Below, in pieces: positions 24,521 to 36,443 of a stretch of 64,000 nt of DNA. The stretch's first letter is position 1. Every line of letters begins with the position of its first letter. A model generated the notes under the pieces. It was not told the DNA's origin. It did not search any database and saw nothing but the letters and a program-made list of their open reading frames with translations. The stretch comes from Erythrophleum ivorense. Lineage: Eukaryota; Streptophyta; Magnoliopsida; Fabales; Fabaceae. The translations under genes were made by a program, and so were the position numbers. The DNA is taken from positions 62,001-126,000 of the forward strand of contig JAIUCV010001144.1 of the NCBI GenBank assembly GCA_026724425.1, in the 5' to 3' direction.

Positions 24521-26487
24521 ACCTTTAAAGCTGTATCCGCGTAGGAAATGGTGAATCCTATTTTCTTCCTCTGCTCTTATGCTCGGTCTCTTCTATTTCT
24601 TGCTGTCGTCCTCTTTCTGTTGCTCTCTCATCGTCATTCTCCCCATAACCGAAAATAGAGCCTCTCCCTCAAATTTGGTTTGCTCCTTCCTTTATAAGCA
24701 ACTTAAAGCGAGATTTTCACTTTCCCTAAGTGCGTCTTTCTTCGGCCGTTCGTGCCAGAGCACTGGGGAGGAGAATCATGGAACCGATTGTGCCGTCATG
24801 CCTATCGCTCATCCCCTCTGCTCACGGACTTTTCCTTGCTTCTGTTTTTGACGAACCATTTTGCGGTTTCCGTTCTTATAGGAAAGTATCGGGGGGACAA
24901 AGAGGGGTTTTTATTTTAGCATATATTTTTTTAATACTTTATTAATTTATTTCATTTGGCAGCTATTTTTTGTTTTTGTTTTCTACTTCTTATTGTTTTT
25001 TTTTAATTTTTCTTTAGGATATTTGGTTATTTGGAGCTTTGATTACTTGGCCTAATTCTTGAACTATTTGAGTTTTGGGTGTTTTGTTATGTGTTTTTTC
25101 TTTTATAATCTTTTTTTATTTTTATTATTACATTAAAATCTTTTTTCCTCTTTTTTTTTTCTACTTTTATTATTTTTTATTTAGAATATATATTTCTTTT
25201 AAAAGTTTATTTTTATTTTTATTTTGATTATTTTTCATTTAGGGCTAAAAAATAAGGTTATCTAGAAAACAAGTAAATATGACTAAATCAAAATTGACTA
25301 GGACTCTAATGATTTTTTTTATGATTGTAATGACTCTTTTTTAATTTTTAATTTTATTTTTTATTAGCCTAAAATAATGTTAAAATTGACTTAAAATTAA
25401 ATACAACTCACATAAAAAAAAATGAATCCAAATTAAATTTAAATTGATTCCAAAATTAGCTATAACCTAAATGACTTCAATATTACTTAAGTAAAACCTA
25501 AAATTCGAATGTTTTAATTTAATGTGGTTTTTTTTACTATTATCTTTAAGAAATGTTTGGACAAAATATGGTATTTATAGTTGTCCTTTTTACTTGTTTC
25601 TTAGGTGAGAAAATTGAAAATAGAATTTTGATATTTTTGCATAAGGAACAAATAAAGATAAGAATATATACTTTTGCCTAAGATGACTAAATTAAACAAC
25701 ATGACTATACTAGACTCGAAGACTTGATGGAACTAAGTTGGGCTGTATAAACCCCCTAACAAACATAATTGACTACAAACAAATTAATACAAACTCAAAT
25801 CAAAACCTAAAAGTGAAAAGATTAAGTGACCCAAACAAAATAAGATATTGATGGGTTGCACCACTTTACTTATGCCTTAAGTGAGAAGGGTGAAAATTTA
25901 ATTTTGGTATTCTTAACTTAAGAAGAAGTAAAGATGGATCTATGTGTTTTAGTTGAGGAGCTAAAAATTTACATAGACATAGTACTAGATTATTTTCTTC
26001 ATTTTACCTTAGGAGTTACTTTTTGATTATTCTTTATCTAGTTTTAGGAGCTATCTAATCATTAATTAAAATTAAATAATAAACCAAATAGATAATTTTA
26101 TTATCCTTATTTAATTTCTAATTTAAATGATAATTACAAATTTATGAAATAAATGTGTACATCATTGATTAAAATTTAATAATTATCTTATAAAAATAAT
26201 ATTAATGTAATTTAAATAATTTCAAAGAATATATTTATTACTTAAGTAATATCTTTATTGATATATCAATTATCAATTTTTTTATTCACTTATTTTTATC
26301 TAGGTTTACGAGTAACCTAATCATTAATCAATAATGAAAAAATAAACTAAATAGATAATTTTATTATAATTATTTAATTTCTAATTAAAAAGATGGCTAC
26401 AATTACAAATTTATTACATAAATTCGTACAATACTTATTAAATTTTAATAATTAATGCATAAATATTTATATTATATTATTTCAACA
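24490..26487. repeat. Module W, copy 1
   Basis: It starts abruptly at 24490 within the MULE frame (TTTCCTTTTGTTCAGTCGAC) and matches 40159-42156 and 58584-62153 with few differences. The first 400 bp are relatively GC-rich and promoter-like toward the minus strand. The rest is T-rich then AT-rich DNA with no recognisable gene. It runs directly into RNase H copy C. Confidence 0.85.
24691..24698 (-). promoter_or_regulatory. Candidate minus-strand TATA box, W1
   Basis: Reading the minus strand, CTTATAAAGGAAGG lies in a C/T- and G/A-rich stretch conserved in all three W copies. In this copy the downstream 5'-UTR exon and donor are missing. Transcription would enter the MULE pseudogene on its antisense strand about 200 bp later. 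Confidence 0.45.
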
Positions 26488-26554
26488 ATATTGATGAATA
26501 ATGATAATTTCATATAAATAGAAGAATTTCAAATTACATAGAAAGAAATTAAAA

Positions 26555-27169
26555 CTAATTTCTACAGTAGCAAACGCCTTTCGCATCATTTTTTAGTTGT
26601 TGCGCAAGTGCAAGCAAAGGCTCATCCCAGGTACGAAAATCATAGTTGCTTCTAGATCCAAGTTTTGCAAGGAAGTCAGCACATTGATTGCCTTCTCTTA
26701 GAACATGAACTAGATACACTTCCCATTTCCTTTGACATAGCCTTCGAATTTCACCAATAACAACTCCATGCATATGACCATCGACGTTAGCCTCTTCTAC
26801 TAATTGAAGGGCCTTCATTGAATCTGTCTCACATATGACCCTACGACATCCTTTTTCCCATGCAAGCTCGAGACCTTTTCTAATTGCTGAAAGTTCTGCA
26901 TATAAAATTTTGCTGAAACCGATAGAACCTGCGAAGCCAACTATCCAATTACCATTCGTGTCTCGAATGAGTCCTCCTATGCCAGCCTTTCCTGGATTGC
27001 CGAGAGAACTACCGTCGACGTTGATTTTAAATGTTCCAGATACGGGTGCTTCCCACTTAATCAGTCATACTGGTCTGGGTCTGGGTCTTGGTCTTGGTCT
27101 TGGTCTTTGCATGCCATGATGAAAGACTCCTCCTCCTATTACTGGGTAATTAGCAACAGTACAAGCCAT
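26555..27169 (-). pseudogene. RNase H-like gene, copy C, with a nonsense codon
   Basis: The frame from the MACTV start at 27169 to the stop at 26555 matches copies B and E, but codon 35 is TGA (complement 27065-27067) where the others have CGA for Arg in PVRLIKW. The change is a C-to-T at a CpG. The (Arg-Pro) tract is the longest of the five copies (six pairs). Downstream of the stop all four acidic residues are still encoded. Other differences, such as Asn for Asp in EEANVDG and Ala in LALAQQL, are minor. A truncated or reinitiated product from the ATG at 26818 would lack three of the four acidic residues. Confidence 0.85.
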
Positions 27170-29071
27170 ATATATTAACCTGCATGCGTTGCAAACAAAA
27201 ATCATATTTATGAGTTATCTTGTACTTTCACAATATATGTAGATAAATATATGATTGCATATAGATAGGTAAAATATTTTTATAACTAGTACTATGATAC
27301 TTCAATTACTCATGATTTGGTATTAAATTTTTGAGTGAATCATAAATATTTTTTAAAAATTTTATTAAAATTATACAGACTTTTTCTTATTTTTATAATA
27401 TACATAAATCTCTTTTAAAATAAAAATTTATTTTACACTTTAGTCTAATTTTAAATTTTTTGACTAAAATATGCTTCATTAATTTATATACATATTTAAA
27501 AAAATTAAGTAAAAGATATTTTGGTTAACAAATTTAAAATTGGATTAAAGTATTGGATATCCTTTTGTTGCAAGTATATTTTAAAAATAAGAAGAGATAT
27601 GTATAATTTTAATGAAATTTAAGAGAAGTCTGCTGCATAGTTTATTGTAAATTTTTTAAAATCCAAACTTTGATATACAAAATCTTCTTAAGGGTGGAAG
27701 AGGGCCATAACTCACATAACGAAGAGCATTGTTAATTCATATATAATAAGTTCCTAACCGTATATTTCTGATTCTAATCTTTTAAGTATTGTTGTAATCA
27801 AAATAAAGACGTAAAAAATAAAAATAATGAAAACATAATGAATAAATTAAAGAAATAGAAAAGCTCTCTATTCTCTATTTGGATGCAAAAGAATTATAAA
27901 TGATCAAAAATTTTAAAAGATATATGTTCAAACAAACAATTTTTTTCATATAATATGTATGAAAAAGAATTTTAACTTAATTTGAGCAAAAATTTATGTT
28001 GATTCTTTTAAGGTAATTTGATTTTGTTTCAATTTTATCATTTCAAAAATTGTAACACGATAAGATAGTGCTACAAATATTTTGAGACTGAAACAAACTC
28101 AAACTTTCAAACAATAAATTGATGCAAAAAATATTTGAGAGAATGAAATTAATATTAAAATAATCTTTGAAGCCTTGAAAGTACCACAAAGTAGAATTTT
28201 ACTCTTTAACTCCTTCTACATATTATGAAAATTAAAGAAAATATTCTTTTTGTATGGAGATCAAGGTACATATTTTGATTCATTTATTCCCAAGAGATAC
28301 TTTTACACACCGGACGCTTGTACATTCAACGATCAAGATTTGACCTGTCCAAGCTACTAGATATACGTTTACCCCGGTGCATGCGAGAAAAATTCTTTAC
28401 TACCTTCTTTACTATCTTTTTTCGTTCAAAAATAAATCTCTTTCGTATGTAAATTAAAGAAGAGAAAAAGAATTCAAAATCAGTTCTATACTTTGAAAAG
28501 CAATTATCATTCATAACGCAACCATAGTTAATGCTTTTGTTGTTTCTTTTTTCTTACCTTTTAGGGGCGATAGTAGAGAAGAGAGATGTGCTGATGATAT
28601 TATTGCAAACACTAGTGATCTCAAGGCAAAGAAGATGGCGTGAGTTTTGGGCGGAAAGCTCAAGGCGAAGAATACAGAGTGAAACTTTGGTGAAATGGAG
28701 AAATGGTTATTTAAAGATAGAATGAGGCGGTGGTGTTTTGGATATAGAAGTTATAAAGAAGTGAAATGATAAATGAAAACATTCTTATTTTAACTTTCAT
28801 AAGGATAATGAGGATAGTTATATTATTATCAATTATTTAATGATAATGAATTATTGTTTATTGATTATTTATCTACTACATAGTTTCTAGTTTGCATAAC
28901 ATGGGTTAAGAAATAAAACGGATTATCGATAGCTAACATAGGTAGAGTCAGTTAAAAAGATATTCTCAATCAAAATCATGATTTTGGTTGCTTATATATA
29001 TTAGATATATATATATATATATAATTAATATAAAATAATTATTTTTTAAAATTGAAAATACATTAAATGCT

Positions 29072-29077
29072 TAATTT
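29072..29077. other. Deletion junction with TAATTT microhomology
   Basis: Left of this point unit C follows module R (compare 9339 and 44717). Right of it, it follows module Q (compare 47341). TAATTT is present at both parental positions in unit D (44717-44722 and 47341-47346), 2624 bp apart, and once here. Confidence 0.8.
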
Positions 29078-30415
29078 ATTTTTGATACCATTTAATTATG
29101 TCTAATTTTTGAAACATTCCGGCATTCTTGGGCACATTTATAATATTTCAAGAGAGAATTTTTAATTATTTAGTCGCATTTAGTTTTAGTTAATTAATTA
29201 ATTTTTTTGCTCTTACAAATTAATAATTCTTTAGGTATATATATTTATTTGAGTGCATGTAATGAAATTATGTCTTGTGATTAGTATATCTAATTTAGGA
29301 GTAATCACAATATTTTTATATTGTAAATATGCCCATTTAGTAGTAATTAGTATATCATTATTGTTTTTTTTTAAATATTAGTCATTTGTGCTCCTTGTGT
29401 CAGTTATGAGAAATGTGAATTTCTTAAATTGATTTTTTTATGATCTTTTTCTTTTATTTTATCTAAATATTTAATTTGTGTGGGAAGTGGGATAGTGGCT
29501 TAGGAAAAGGGCACATTATTAGCATTTTGATTCCCAAACAATCTCTATAAGAATTAATTATTATATTTCTCTTCTCTTCTATTATTTTACGTGTGTACGT
29601 AAGTATTTGAGAGGGAGAAATCTTGAATAATCCCTATAACTGTGCAGGAATGATCTTCATTTGAAAATTTGCATCAATGTTTCTCGATTTGTCTAATTTG
29701 ATATATAAAATTTTTATGATTTCTAGGGCTCATTTGGTTGGTCAAATTTATTAATTTTTAAGTAATGGTTAGAAGGTCTTGTTTCTGTCAACTTTGAAGA
29801 ATTTTCTGTACCAACATAGAGGTGATCTAGTTATGAAAATTTTATATATTATTAGTGTATATGTTTACTATGTCCATAAAAATTTTGTTCATTTTTGAAT
29901 TCATTTGGCAAGATAAATATAGACATTTTTTTAGGTTGTTAAATTTTGCTGTTTTCAGATTTAAATATTTTATTTTATTGAATTTTCTGTACTAACTGTT
30001 GGGGAGTTTAATCCTGATATTTGGCATGGTTGTTCATTTGTATGTCTTCAATGTTGAGAAAAATTGACTTGAGGTTTTGTACACATTTGCTATGAATTTT
30101 TGTTCATATACTATACATAGTCAAACAATGTTTCAAAATTGCCCAACTCAATTTTGCCTAACTTCTTAGACATATATGAAGACATGGATTTGATGTATGA
30201 TTTAACTCTTCAAAATTGGCCATAGTATTATGCTTTATTAAATGCATATTTACTTAATTTTTCTTCTTTTGTGAAGATGTTTGTGAACTGCGCACACTTC
30301 ATGCTCTTTAAGCCGTGTATCAAGTAGTTAGGCCTTAGGGAATGGTTATGTTTTCTATTTTGGGATATTTTGTAAGCAACTTGCAGCTAGTGTTTTTTAA
30401 TTTTAGATATTTAGC

Positions 30416-31745
30416 TAAACATTATGCACAACTTTTAGTGTTCCTCTTTTTAAAAAAAATTTTATAGATATGACAAATCTGCTAATTGCATTTTCTTTAA
30501 CAATTATATTACATATATGATTTGATTTAGTGATGGTTTATAATGCCAAAAAATGATTATATATTCCAAAAAAAATTCAGGCATGCATTTAATATAAATG
30601 TAAATGCATAAAAAAAGTAATAGGTCGTTAAACGCAAATTAAGTGCCAATAAATCGTGGTGGTCAAATTCTGGCGGGTATCATAATTGTTGTTAATTTCA
30701 ACAACACTTTTTGGCAATTTTTGATGTGATTGTTTTAACTAACTTTTTAAGATTGTTTCTGGCGATCAACAGCCACAGGAAAAAGACACGTAAATCACAG
30801 CAAAACACACATATTAACTACCTTGTAGTTCCATTTGTGGTTGGTGATAACTGTTACAAAATGCATTCTAGTTGCGGCTATCAATTATCGATGGTTATTC
30901 TTGTGGTCGAACATTATGCACAACTTCTAATTTTTTTTATTTTATAAAAATGACAAATATATTAATTGTATTTTCTTTAACAATTATATTAAATATATAA
31001 TTTGATTTAGTGATAGTTTATAATGCTAAAAATGATTCTAATAATTTATAATTAGGTATGCATCTAATATAAATATATATTCCAAAAGAAAATTAGGCAT
31101 GCATTTAATATAAATATATATGCACAAAAAAGTAATAGGTGGCCAAATACAAACTAAATGCACTAATAAATCATGGTGGTCAAATTCCAGGTGTTAACAC
31201 AACCTCGCTAATTTCAACATCACTTTGTGGCGATTTTCGATGTGATTATTATAACTAGCTTTCTTGGATTGTTTCTGGTGATCAATAACCGTCGGAAAAG
31301 GACACGTAAATCACAGCAAAACACACATACTCCCTTTGATCTCATATTGATCTCATATATAAGAGACTTTTTTAAAATTTGATTTAGTCTTATATATAAA
31401 AAATAAATTATCATATTAATTATAATATTTTAATTATGCCTTTTATTAAATAAGTCATTCAAATTATAAGTAATGATAGTTATTAATTTTAAAAAGAAAG
31501 TGTATATATTAAATAAGGGTATTTTTAAAAAATAATTTGTATTTGAGACAAAATTAAGAAAATTAATTGCTTTTAACTAATTTTCTTAATAGTTATAAAT
31601 TAGTTATTTATTTTTTATATATGAGACCAGAAGTAATATTAACTAACTTGTACGCTCCATTTATGGCAGGTGATAACTATTGCAAAACGCATTCTAACCA
31701 CAGCTGTCAATTATCTATGGTTATTCTCATGATCAAAGAATAATT
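30416..31745. repeat. Local tandem duplication in module Q (unit C)
   Basis: Two adjacent diverged units start with AACATTATGCACAACTT at about 30416 and 30909. Shared landmarks include GGCATGCATTTAATATAAAT, CGTGGTGGTCAAATTC and CACGTAAATCACAGCAAAAC. The second unit has extra sequence and a MITE. The pair recurs at about 48691-50010. It encodes no recognised protein. Confidence 0.8.
31330..31636. mobile_element. Stowaway-like MITE (unit C)
   Basis: A 307-bp element with termini CTCCCTTTGATCTC and GAGACCAGAAGTAA (inverted) and TATATAAGA near both ends, flanked by TA. The sister repeat at about 30810 gives the empty site ACACACATATTAACTA, confirming the TA duplication. It has no coding capacity, and the ends resemble the Stowaway/Tc1-mariner MITE consensus. 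Confidence 0.8.
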
Positions 31746-33068
31746 GCTGCTAATTGAGTATTCATAGTTATAACAAAATCTTAATATCCAAAATATTCAT
31801 ATGCACGAAGATATTACCTAAGAAGCTCGATTCAATGGATATGCAACTAGCAAAAAAAAATTAAAAGATTTAAAATAAGAAAAAAAATAAAAAATGTATT
31901 ATACTTTTGTAATTTACTCATTGTGAAAGTTACATAATAACAGTTCCTTCCACACCAATAACCATTAAACTTTTATATGGGAAATGTCCAAAGACGTACT
32001 GATAACAAATGGTTGTTACAATCCATTTAGATTCAAAAGAGCAAAATTTAAATCTCAAAGTTCCATTTCATTCTATCAATTAACTTATCGTAATTCAAAT
32101 TCCATTTTTATCTTTGCTAACACCTAATCCCTTATTCAAGCTAACTTAATGTACTTACTACCAATTAAATTTCTAGTTTTTAATATGACTTGGTCTTTAT
32201 AGTCTTACTTAATTCACTTCTTCAATCAATTAATTAACCTTTTGCCCATGTAAATCCTACTTAGTCAATTGGTTCCTATTGGTTTATTTCCTATTGAATT
32301 ATTGTTCTCACTTAGTGTTTGATTTATTATTGCTATTTTACTCCTAGTTAATGTCCTAAATTGAATGCTATCTTATCTTTAAAGCACATTAATGTCTTAT
32401 TGAAAAATTGGAATTGGTACCTTGCAGTTGTCTCAATCCACCAACATAGCCTAAGGGACCATAAAAGCCACACACATGGTTGACACTACACAAAGACAAT
32501 GTAGCAACAAACTTTTAAAAGTTAAGCATTGAAATTTTTTTAAGAAAAATGAACAAAGAAAAGTTTTGGCCACTTAAAATTGGGAAGAGAATTAAAAGAA
32601 GTAAATTTTACTGTGTAGTAAAGATTTTCACACCACAGCTCTCCTATGGATCTACTACTCTCGATTTTTTGATTTGAGCCTCTTGCACAAATAAATAGGA
32701 GGTTGAGTGGCCAAATCTATAGCAAGTGAGAGAAACAAAACAAAAAGGTGCATATCAACTGAACAGAAGACAACACCACAGTGAAAAGAATTCAATTCCT
32801 CCAAATGAATGGATATGAATGACCAAGCTCCAAAAATACAAAGTGATACAAATGAACGAACTTCACCTAAGTAGAGAGGGAAGATTTATGCAAATTTGGG
32901 CAAGAAGTAAAAATTGAAACCAAAAGGAACCTTCAAGATCTTGGAAATGGAGGGTTTCACAAATGGTGCAGGGGAGCAAGGCTTTGGGTAGGTGGGTATG
33001 TGTGATGTTCAGTGTGCGACGGAGGAGGTGTGCTGAACTAGAATAGAGAAAGAGAGCAAGTACCCTTA

Positions 33069-33393
33069 GGGCTTGTTTGATTCTATTTCTGTTTTAATAT
33101 TTTCAAAACAAATATTTTTTAGAACAAATTTTAAGAACAAAAGAAATTAAAAAAATCTATTTGAATCATTATTTTTAAAAATAACTGTTTTCTATTTTTT
33201 TTTTCTAATTCTGCAGAACAAAAGTTACATAACATCTAAAAGATGTTCTGATTTTTCTGTTTCCGAAAACAAAATTTCATTTTTTTTGTTTTACAAAACA
33301 CTTTATTAAAAACACATTATCAAACAAGTTGTTTTTCTTTTTTTGTTCTTAAAAATAGAAAACTATTCTAAAAACAAGAAATCAAACATGCCC
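33069..33393. mobile_element. Tourist-like (PIF/Harbinger) MITE (unit C)
   Basis: The ends GGGCTTGTTTGATTCT and AGAAATCAAACATGCCC are inverted repeats. TTA flanks both sides (33066-33068 and 33394-33396), matching the PIF/Harbinger target duplication. The element is 325 bp and non-coding. The same copy is in unit D. Confidence 0.75.
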
Positions 33394-33869
33394 TTAATCT
33401 CTCTCTCACTTAGCTCATGATTTATAAGGGATGGTTGGACGATGAGTAAAAGAGTGAATCAAAGAAGTGCTTTGAACTAAAAGGGGAATTCACAGAAGAG
33501 GAGAAGAAATTTGTTAGTGTATAGAGGAAGCTTCTAGTCTTCAATTTAGATGGAGGTATGTGTTGTTGTGTTAAGAAAAAGGAAAAAAGAAAATCTTGGG
33601 GGGAACCTATGAGAAATTATAAGAAAGCATAAGTCTTGAAAAGCAAGGTTTTGAAAATTATCCTATAACCCCTATTACTTAAGTCTAAAAAAAGAAATAA
33701 ATTTAGCAAAAATAGCTTCACTTGGGTTATGGGGTTGAGAATGCAAAGTTCCACCAACTAAAGCTATAACAATCTTAAGTTTTTAATTACTCATTTTAAT
33801 TGATTATCATTGTTTGAGATTTTTAATTATGTAAATTCTAGATTCTAATACTTCTTATTTTATTATTAT

Positions 33870-33895
33870 TGTTATTGTTGTTGTTGTTGTTGTTA
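33870..33895. repeat. (TTG)n microsatellite
   Basis: A run of GTT/TTG triplets after a short ATT run. The duplicate at about 52130-52156 differs in length and composition. Confidence 0.85.
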
Positions 33896-34689
33896 ATGTA
33901 GGAAGTGATTATGCTTTACCCTTTGGGTCAAGAATCAATGTGCCTGAGATTAGTTAGCCAGCTAGAATATAGATGCATGTGTAAATCAATTAGTCAAATT
34001 TAGGGACCAAATTTTTTAGGGAGGGGAGAATTTAATAACATAAGAAAATAGAAAATAGGATTTAATGGAGAATTAGGCAAACAAGTAAAGAAAAAAATAA
34101 GTTAACATTTTATTAAAAGCAATTTAAGACAAATTTAAGGTCGTAGCACCATTAGTCATTACACCAAGACTTGTATTAAGTGGGGCTTCAATTTGAACTA
34201 ACCATGGCTCTCCATCTATTTTAATTTTTTTTAGATTTTAACTTATAAAATATGCAAATTGCCCTAAAGGTCTTAGATATTTTTGTTGAAGCATCTAATT
34301 CATTAGTGTTGCCTTATATCTCACAAACAACTCAAAGCTTCCTTAACCTTCCCATTGACTTGCTGTCCATGGTGTCCATTAAAGTCCAACTGGCATTGTT
34401 CTTCTCCAACTATTGAAGCTTTCCCCTTTTAGTGTCATTTCTATGGTTGCTTAGCTCTATTCTTTTGTTCCCTTATCAGTTTGTCCCCTTCATTATTGAC
34501 TCACCCTTCTTTTTTCTTGTTTCTTTTCCATTAAGTGTGATAATTACATCTAAAGGAGGGAGGTGAGCAGGTGTGATAAGCATTATAATTAAATATAGCA
34601 AATTTTGGCACATAATAAACTTAGAGTGACTTAATATAAAAGTGAATTGCACATCAAACTAAGATGGAGGAAGTTGACACAAAAGTAGA

Positions 34690-34965
34690 AGAGCTTTTAA
34701 AATAAAAATTAAAGATCCTCAAAACAAAAAAGTTAAGAAGCCTCTAAAACAAAAGGTTAAGGGGCCTCTAAAATAGAAAGTTAAGGTCATTTAAAAAGTT
34801 GAGTTTACTCGAAAGTTGAGTTTATTCAATAGTTGAGTTCAACCAAAAGTAGTATTCACTCAAGAGTTTTCACCCAAAAGTTGAGTTCACTTAAAAGATT
34901 GAGTTCATTCAAGTTGAGTTTATTCAAATGTTAATTTTACTCAAAAAGTTAAGTTAACTCAAAAA
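34690..34965. repeat. Two adjacent degenerate minisatellites (unit C)
   Basis: 34690-34795 has about 27-bp units around CCTCTAAAACAAAAGGTTAAG. 34796-34965 has about 16-20-bp units around AGTTGAGTTCACTCAAA. Both are degenerate and recur at 52950-53226. Confidence 0.75.
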
Positions 34966-34990
34966 TAATGCACAAAGCAAGGAGTTTAAG

Positions 34991-35011
34991 GAGAGAGAGA
35001 GAGAGAGAGAA
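34991..35011. repeat. (GA)n microsatellite, shorter allele
   Basis: About ten GA units. The duplicated site at 53253-53278 has about thirteen. Confidence 0.9.
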
Positions 35012-36329
35012 TACGACCAAATTTATCTTGGTATACCTCTTATGGCCTATGTGCAATCCCCTTGAAATGTAAGAGATTTTCTTTAATCACTCTTCAATAA
35101 TTACAATAGAGATGGTTTTAGCGCACTTATCACCAACACAATTTTTTGTAACTCACCTTAAATTAATATAGCACTTGTATTTTGCACAAACTTATCTAAA
35201 ACTCTTTTTCTCAAGAGTTTTTCATTAAGTTCATCTTAAATTTTCTTTACAGAATGATATGATGATAAATTTGAAACCTTTATAAAAAAAGAAATTATAA
35301 TTAGCTCATTTTTTCTAAAAATCTTTTAAACTACATAAAATCAGACACTAAGTTTAGAAAATGAAATTAAGAGAAAAAGAGAACTACACCATATTTTTCT
35401 TTTCTTTTTTGCTTTTTTCACATTTTGCTTCTATCTCTGTCTTTTTTTTTCCTCTTCTTTTTCCCAATTTGTAAAAGCCTAAAAAAATATAACTATTAAG
35501 AAAGTAACTTCTGAAAATAGTCGTTGCAAAAGCAAAGAATTTTATCGCATGAGACATGGTTGTAAAGGCAATAATGAATTCATACTTTTGGCTTGCAAAT
35601 CATGCTCCTTTTATCTTGTTTTAATAATGCATGGGGTAGATGGAGAAGAGCATCTTTTTTATTCAAGCTTTTTTCTTCATCATTAAATGCTCATTAATGT
35701 GATCAGACTTGTGAAGGAGAAAAAGAAAAAAAAGGCTTTTAAAACGTTATGCACAACTTTTCATAAATATTGCACATATTTTATTAATGTAAAGAGAATA
35801 TAATATTACAGTGAAAATACTTTGCTATTTGCTAAAAGCATGCCATGTTTTCCACAAATATATATAAACTTTGCTTTTGCAATAGTGCTACATTTTTCAA
35901 AGGTCATGACTAATATTATATTATAATAGAATATTGTATATTTAAAAATCATTCCCTTTAGCATTTCATGTTTTTAAACTCAATCAAATATAAAATTTTA
36001 TTTTGTTAAATCAATAAAACCCAATTAAGATAATGCACAACTTAAATAATTCAAATAATTTGGCCCATACAAATTTAGAAGTTCAATCAAAACAATGCTT
36101 TATTTTATTTTTTTATTTGAATAATTATTATTGCCTACAAAAAAAAAATTTAATGACTTTTAATGTAATAAAGTAATAAAAACAATATTTAATTATATTC
36201 AACTTAATGATTTTATAAAATTATTTTAAGAGTTTTTTTATTATGAAAATAATTTAAGGTTATGTCAAAACTTTAGGGCCAACAAAGTGCTGGTTCTTCT
36301 AAGCTAGAAGATGAGAAAGAGAATGAACT

Positions 36330-36443
36330 GAGAATGGAATAGCATTTGAGAGATGAGGGAAGCAAAAATTTTAGAAAGCTAAAAATGAGAATGAAATAGT
36401 AATTGAGAGATGAGGGAAGCAAAAATTTGAGAAAGCTAAAAAA
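36330..36443. repeat. 57-bp tandem duplication
   Basis: Two units starting GAGAATG at about 36330 and 36387 share TTGAGAGATGAGGGAAGCAA. Also present near 54610-54722. Confidence 0.8.

Noticed and set aside
24579..24851. 90-codon plus-strand frame in module W (also 40248 and 58673)
   Set aside because: It lies across the minus-strand promoter and leader region, has low-complexity Ser/Phe/Leu content and no domain. Its three-copy conservation is explained by recent duplication.
30711..30947. 78-codon plus-strand frame repeated at 48993
   Set aside because: It starts with TTG or GTG, not ATG, lies within a diverged local tandem repeat whose sister copy is interrupted, and has no domain.
34796..34965. 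Regularly spaced short repeats considered as a CRISPR-like array
   Set aside because: The repeats are degenerate, contiguous and without unique spacers, and the sequence context is a plant nuclear genome. This is a minisatellite.
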